DNA from: Adiantum capillus-veneris
Taxonomy: Eukaryota; Streptophyta; Polypodiopsida; Polypodiales; Pteridaceae
Assembly: GCA_014529385.2 (NCBI GenBank)
Contig: CM043960.1
Span: 76,657,910-76,721,909 of the forward strand
DNA: 64,000 nucleotides
Direction of reading: 5' to 3'
Each line of letters starts with the position of its first letter. Position 1 is the first letter of the stretch. The position numbers were made by a program, and so were the translations under genes. The notes beneath the pieces were generated by a model. The model was not told the DNA's origin, did no database searches, and was given only the letters and a program-made list of their open reading frames with translations. Positions 58,082-64,000 of the stretch are shown here, one piece after another.

Positions 58082-59042
58082 TGTTCTAACACTTAATTAG
58101 AGAAATGTGGACGTGACCTAAACCCTTACAAGGTGTCTGGTGGTCCACATAGGTCAACACCTATCACATCTCTAGAAGAGACGGAACCAAGATGTAATGT
58201 CAATCCTGGGAAGCAAGTAACTCGACTAGGGCATGGAGGCATGAGAAAGAGGTTGTCAGGCTCTTGTCTGAACACAACACACTCCACTATGACACTCAAT
58301 GTGCACTCTATCTACCAAAAGGTATGATCCTCTTCTTTGGAGATCTCACCTTACCACATGCCAATCCTTGAGCAAATCAACTTTGACTGACTCCAAACTT
58401 CATAGGCATTATATTGGGGCTATATCGAACATGTCTAGGTAATCAAACTTGCATTATGACATTAAAAAAATTCACGATTTACTTCTGGTAGCCTAATGCA
58501 GGTCAACTTTTTGGATTTCAAATGTGCCTTATAGGTTCTTCTAAGTGCCGAGAATCACATACACTTGACAGAATTTCAAATGACACTCAGATAGAGAGAA
58601 ATATCACCTTGAAGGTCCTAGATGTAGATGCTTGATTTTCACATGACGCTTGCAATGTAGGTATCCACACGTAGAGCTTGACAAGACAAATACAATGGTG
58701 CCCTCAAAATTCTAATGCGACAATCGTGCGGTGCGTTGTGAGCAATGGAAATACACACTAGAAGAGAAGATACATGACGTACAGAGAAAAAACCTTGTTT
58801 GCTCATTCATTTATAATGATTGTACAAAAAACCCTACAAAGTTGCTTTTTATACCTTGGCTCTGGGTTTCATGGTACAAAAGCTAGATTTTCCATAATTG
58901 AATCAATTATTACATTCTCGGCTTCAAAATACATTCGGGTAACAGATACAAGTTGTGTGAGAGATGTCGCTACGAATTGGGTTATAATTACAATTACATA
59001 GGAGATAGAATAAACTTGAGCTTTTGTTGGAATCTTCGAACA
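58082..59042 (-). repeat. LTR of 961 bp with TGTTC...GAACA ends
   Basis: On the minus strand it starts TGTTCGAAGATTCC at 59042, right after the polypurine tract AGAAGGGGGGGAG, and ends GTTAGAACA at 58082. The first and last five bases are inverted repeats. A TATA-like GGTATAAAAAGC lies at about 58858-58847. It is the 3' LTR of an element whose interior lies to the right. Confidence 0.65.
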
Positions 59043-59495
59043 CTCCCCCCCTTCTATTTCATGTCGTCCTTGACATGAGCTAGAAGCGCAATTGGTGGCA
59101 GATGTAAAGTTGTCTTTTGAGGTACCGCCTTGAATTTTCTGGTAACCCGTCCTGATATTCCCTTACTAAATCTTTGTCTTTAGGAGAAAATGGCCTCATA
59201 GTGTTTGCTTAAAGTTGCTCCATGACGTGGTAGCTTACAAAACGCGCTCTGATGTCATTGACTTCAGGCTCAAACAATGTAGTGTTCGATGTGAAAAACC
59301 TTGTGTAGAAAGCTTCTTCAAAAGTGCTCATGAAGTATGATTGCATAAACATCAAGAGGAAAAAGAAGCCATGCAAAATGTTCTCATTTGGCTACTGTCT
59401 GAGATCATAAACCAACCCTTTATTTCCTTCAGGGAAGGACATCCAAGGTGCTTTTGATATCCAGCGTTTATGCTACATAGTTATGTAGGTGGCCA

Positions 59496-60850
59496 TCATT
59501 CTGTAGATCTTTCTTGGCATTTGGCAGGAGAGATCTTCAAGTCCTTCACACATTTTGACGCTTTCCTATAGAAAGCTAAGCATATACTTTCATCCAATCT
59601 TTGCTTGTCTTTGGGTCCTGGCAAGACTAGGTAGTTTAGCCAGTTGCGATGTTGTTTTTGTATGTCTCCGTGTCGGATACATGTGTACACTCTAGGCACT
59701 GGGTAGAAGGTGACATCCTTTTTTATTGTCATTGGTTCTCTTATCATGTGAATTCGATACTTTGGATGCTTCTCTAGCCATGACAACCTCCATTTGGCTT
59801 GTCTTTCCTATGGTTGAACTTCTAGCATCTCTTGCTCTATGGCATCCTTCCTTTGGATACATCCGTACTTTATTAACGAGAAGAGGAGAGATCGGGTATA
59901 CGAGTCTTCATTGATAGTAGAGGGTCAAGGGAGTTGCATATTGACTAAATGGAGGAGACAGATCTCCCATTCCATGGATTTTTTCCATTGTTCTTCCTCT
60001 ATGCCTGCAATTAATTCCTTCATCTTTGTTATGGCTTCTTCAATCAGTCCATATGCCTTGCTGCCCACTGTTTCAAGCGCAGTTCTTTCTTTGATTCTTT
60101 GTTGGTGAGCTATGCTACTTTCTGGAATCTCTTGGTACACAATTTCTTTCCTTAATCCTCACTACATGGCTTGGTAATATAGGTCGACCATGCACCATTG
60201 ACATGTTGAAGTACTAGGTATAGGCACTGGTCGCTGTATTTCTTCACTTACCATAGGTGGATTTTGTGGCTTGGGACAGCTATCTTGATCCTTGGTTTGT
60301 CCTTGTATGTCTTGTGCTTGCAAGGTGTTTGGTTTTGATTTTTTTTAGCGTGCGTCGTTTCAAAACCAAAATCTCTTTGAGAGTTGTGTGAACTTTTGGT
60401 GGAGCTATCCAACTCTGGTCTCTCTTCCATTCTCCTTGCGTCCTCTACAACCTTTCGAGCTTCTTCTTTAGCTAGATTTTCTCTCTCCATTTGTGCCTAC
60501 ATTTCTTCCAACTGCTCTATAATGACAAGAGCGACTGATGGGTTTTTGGTCCTAACTTGGCGTGGCACCCATTTTTCTACAAAATCACCTTCATCTACCC
60601 TTTTCTTTTTAAATTCTTTTGCTGGCCTTTCCTCTCGGGTGTGTTTTTGAGCTATCTCCTCTTTTCCTTGTTTGGCATCGGAATGGGCTTTTTACCCTTC
60701 CTGTTTTCTTGCTCTTCTTTAGAGGAGTCTGTCTCGCATGCTTTCCTTTTAGAGCATGTTCTGGCAGTGGTCTGAGTTGACCCAAATTTTGCCATTTCCT
60801 CCTCGCTCTCTTCCTCTGCAAAGCTGAATCCTGTCTAGAGCTTTTGGAAG
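59496..60850 (-). pseudogene. Unrecognised charged, coiled-coil-like frame
   Basis: Reading on the minus strand from about 60835: FAEEESEEEMAKFGSTQ, a Lys-rich nuclear-signal-like stretch (KGKKPIPMPNKEKRR then a stop), EGDFVEKWVPRQVRTKNPS, then MERENLAKEEARKVVEDARR, strongly helical, and after a frameshift LIEEAITKMKELIAGIEEEQ and YRIHMIREPMTIKKDVTFYP. Several stops and shifts interrupt it. A W-V-P-R string echoes the W-x-P-K motif at 43.5-44.1 kb. Position before the polypurine tract matches that of an accessory gene. I cannot name it. Confidence 0.4.
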
Positions 60851-61035
60851 GTCTTGAGATGCTATGATAGCTTGATACGCTATTCTTGTCAAAATCTCTG
60901 AAGCTGACAGATAGGTGAGCTTGGTTTTATATATGGAGAAATAGCCTTCTAAGATCTCTTGATTGCATGTTTAATCACTAAAATTGGAGCTCTGTAGCGC
61001 ATTCATTTGATCGCATCAAGTTTCACCCTCTTTTG

Positions 61036-61199
<164 letters not shown>

Positions 61200-62435
61200 T
61201 ATGAGTTTTTACACATAAGCCTTATTTTAGGCTACCCCAACACACAAACTCCCTTGAGGCCACTTTCCTACAAGAAGCCTTTTACATTCATGATGCCCGT
61301 AAAAATAGCGGGCGTCACTTATAATCTGATTTTTTGGCACTCCTAGAGTCACTATTCCCCTCGCTAACTGCATCTTAAATGGATTCACTTAAATGAGATC
61401 ATATTTGTGATGCCCTTTGCAAAGCATGCAGACTGCAAAATGTTGCATATGTGATGCGCATCGGTTATGCAATGCCTGCAAAGAGAATTTTTTTGAGTGA
61501 AGTCACAGGGAGCCATTTTAAATTCTCGCATTTCCCTCTTCGGTCTGTGTTCGCGATTACCTCCCGGATCGGCTCCCTCCCTTGGTATTTGCCACAGATA
61601 ACCCCGCCACCCAAAGTAGGGGTTTTGATCGAGCTTTTGGAGCAAGTTTTTGCCCCTGTTTTTGCTTAAGTTTCATATTTAACAAGAAAAAGATCGCTCC
61701 AAGAGCTTTTTTCTCTCTCCCGCTCCCTCTCCCCTCTCTCTATCTCCTTCTCTCTGTCAAATGGCATCTAGTGGCGTCAGGAGGCTGAACGGGGTCAATA
61801 CTTGCACGTGGATGAGTACGGACACAACGTGGGTGTTTTCTTGTGATAATTATGCAGAAAGGTCATCATGAGGACCATATTTTGGGGACACTTCACGTGG
61901 TGGCGGGATGCATTATGGGAAAAAGCTGAGTGCCAGGTGTGCGGATGATGTCAAAAGGTGACAACTATGCACTGCGAGGTCAGTTTTTGGCCTGTTCGGG
62001 GTCCGTTTGAGGTCATCTAAAAGGCCAAGGGTGCCCAAGTAATAAAGCTAAGTGTGGGAACTGAAAAAACAGAGAGAAGACCAGAAAAAGAGTGGAGAAG
62101 AGAGGAGGAACAGCCGCATCTATGTTTTTGGGATTTTTGGAGCCTGTTTTGGCCGTAAACTGCTCATCTGAGGTCGGATTTGAGCACTTTGACATTGTAG
62201 ACTGGGGTTTTGGGCCGTTCCGGACGTGATGGTGTTGTCCATTTTTCCAAATTCCTCATTGTTTTTCTGCTGCTTTTCTGTGTAATCTTCTCCGGTGAGT
62301 GAAGCCTCTGCTTAACTTTGTGGTTGTATCTGGTGTATTTCTCAAATACTTTGTAAACTATTTGCCCCATTGGTGTTGGCCCAAGCTCATTTGTACCTAA
62401 ACATTAGAAATTCTCCTATTTTGAGCTGAGTTTTT

Positions 62436-62436
<1 letters not shown>

Positions 62437-62525
<89 letters not shown>
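62437..62525 (+). repeat. (GT)n microsatellite
   Basis: About 44 GT units. Confidence 0.97.
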
Positions 62526-62526
<1 letters not shown>

Positions 62527-62696
62527 TGTGATGAGTGGGCAAGTGGGAAGTCTCGCTCCTCTCACTCCATAGGTGTGTTCCCTGTATCGGCCAGGTGTGT
62601 TGTGTAAGCCGAGTGGTGCCCCATAGTGGGTGTGTATATCCTTCCAAGAGTGTGTGTCAGGTCAGTATAGAGGCGTTCTGTGTGTTTCCATCCCGC

Positions 62697-63068
62697 TCAC
62701 AGCGTTGACATAAGTTTTTGCAATCCTTGAGAATCTATGATTGGATTTTGAAATCCTCTCTGCAATGGTAGGACCATAACATCAAATCTTTCCTCATATG
62801 GTCCTACATATGATGGCAACTTATTAAGGGTTTCTTCTCTACTATATTTTGATCTTTTTGTTCCTTGGTCACCATATATGGATTGCATTTTGAAGTCCAT
62901 CATACCCTTGTCTAGATCAACTTCTGTAATAGGTGCCAACTCCCATTGATGACTACCATCTCTACCCTTCCTAACTATATCCCAAAGCTCTTCATGCCAA
63001 TTATCTTTGGCTTCTGGCACAATAGGAGACATATGGTAGACAAATTCATCTATTTTGTTTGCTACCAC
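62697..63068 (-). pseudogene. Unrecognised frame of the right-edge element
   Basis: 123 codons with text such as DEFVYHMSPIVPEAKDNWHE, QWELAPITEVDLDKGMMDFK and LPSYVGPYEERFDVMVLPLQ. No known motif. It is likely part of the same retroelement as the charged frame to its left and the one to its right. Confidence 0.35.
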
Positions 63069-63524
63069 TTATTCAACCGTCCTTTTTCACAAGCAAGCAC
63101 ACTCCGAATCCTTGGAGAATGTTGGATCCTTTGTCTACTGTCTTTCACACCTCTCTTGTTTGAGTTCTTTTTGCAAACCCCATTGTCAACCGAAATCCCA
63201 GTCTCCTATATTGGTTCTTATTCAGATGAATCATTTCAACTCTCTTCCTTTCTCTTGTTCATTTCTTTAGAGTCAATAGGTGGTTGAGGTATTATCCTAG
63301 CTAGTGGAGGTTCCATAAGTACTTGGGTGATCTTAATCACCTCTTTGCACATCTCCAACCTTAGTTTTTCTACCTATGTATTAGGATAATTCATCCACCT
63401 TTTTACACATCTCCAACCTCTGTATTAGGATAAGTCACCCACCTATGCTCCATCGTCTGACAGTTGTTGAGTCTCGCTTTATACACCTTCAGAATTGATT
63501 TCAATGGTTTAAATTTTTTATCGC

Positions 63525-63990
63525 CTAAGACGAACCTTTGAAAATAGCATATTTTGGCTCTACTCTGCTTGGCTTTTGTTCAGTTTTGTGTATTTCTACT
63601 ATGACCCTAGATGACAATATTGTCAATTGTTGTAATTGCTCCCAAGCTTGTGACACTTGAAACAAGGTCCTAGGGTTGTTAGTTGATTGGAAATTGTTGG
63701 AGGATGAAACAATATTCTCTTGGTCATATGACTCTATAATCACTAGAGGTTTAGGATATGCATAGTGGTATCCATAGCTCTCCTCTTTGTAATATGATTG
63801 TAATGGCACTAAGGTGTTCTTTTCTAGGTATTTTCTAGGATATACATACCTCACAGCTACCTAATCTTCACCTGGCAGTGGCAGTTGGTGCCCCAACACC
63901 GGTCTTGGACTTTCAACTCTTGGCTGTGGATTTGTTGGTCCTGATACATATCTTGACGGTGGTGGTGCTTTCATATTTTGTTGATACTAA
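63525..63990 (-). pseudogene. Unrecognised Tyr/Gln-rich frame at the window edge
   Basis: From about 63990 the text MKAPPPSRYVSGPTNPQPR leads, past a stop near 63861, to MRYVYPRKYLEKNTLVPLQS, YYKEESYGYHYAYPKPLVII and FQVSQAWEQLQQLTILSS, ending at 63525. Low-complexity Tyr/Pro/Gln composition suggests a gag-like structural protein. No zinc knuckle is visible. Confidence 0.35.
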
Positions 63991-64000
63991 GGATTCGATA

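Overview
The window reads as plant nuclear DNA made almost wholly of transposable elements. It holds several Ty3/gypsy lineages with plant-type motifs, primer-binding sites complementary to initiator tRNA-Met, a Ty1/copia element, a MULE-type transposase gene, a LINE 3' end, tRNA-derived SINE-like pieces, and a fragment resembling a chloroplast DUF1118 protein. Density of long CT/GA, GT/CA and G/C homopolymer tracts is high. I see no bacterial or viral gene organisation. A large-genome land plant is the best reading. A seed-free plant or gymnosperm is possible, but the sequence alone does not settle the species.

Left part (1-15 kb): a decayed chromovirus-like gypsy copy on + (1-3053) runs into an unrecognised acidic reading frame (3064-4101). 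Two host-gene fragments follow: a DUF1118/RIQ-like plastid protein (6896-7485) and an exon resembling the replication-foci (RFD) domain of EDM2-like proteins (7639-7940). A second copy of the gypsy family lies on the minus strand with a complete LTR (8003-9697) and a truncated pol (to 11458). A broken MULE/FAR1-like transposase gene occupies 11937-14846 (-).

Middle (15-41 kb): 14.8-19 kb is non-coding with microsatellites. A second gypsy lineage with an FLDD reverse transcriptase lies at 18968-22082, with its domains out of order (protease, RT, then gag). It abuts a scrambled chromovirus (22083-30360): truncated 5' LTR, PBS, SR-rich gag, protease and RT on +, then an inverted block with LTR and integrase/chromodomain on -, then RT and LTR pieces again. 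30.4-36.3 kb is largely non-coding but carries a tRNA-derived SINE candidate. 36296-40470 is a large imperfect inverted repeat of pyrimidine/purine-rich DNA enclosing a LINE fragment.

Right part (41-64 kb): a third gypsy lineage, Tat/Athila-like in its integrase, runs on - from a PBS at 50241 to 43.4 kb. Downstream of integrase it has extra frames encoding a second retropepsin-like domain and W-x-P-K repeats, ending at a polypurine tract and LTR start. A degraded copia element (52000-55982, +) is followed by LTR-like repeats with a tRNA-like insertion. The right edge holds a 961-bp minus-strand LTR (58082-59042) and unrecognised, charged, coiled-coil-like internal frames that leave the window.

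Nearly every element is disabled by stops, frameshifts, deletions or inversions. The genes do not form a functional pathway. What the window records is nested insertion followed by recombination and decay.
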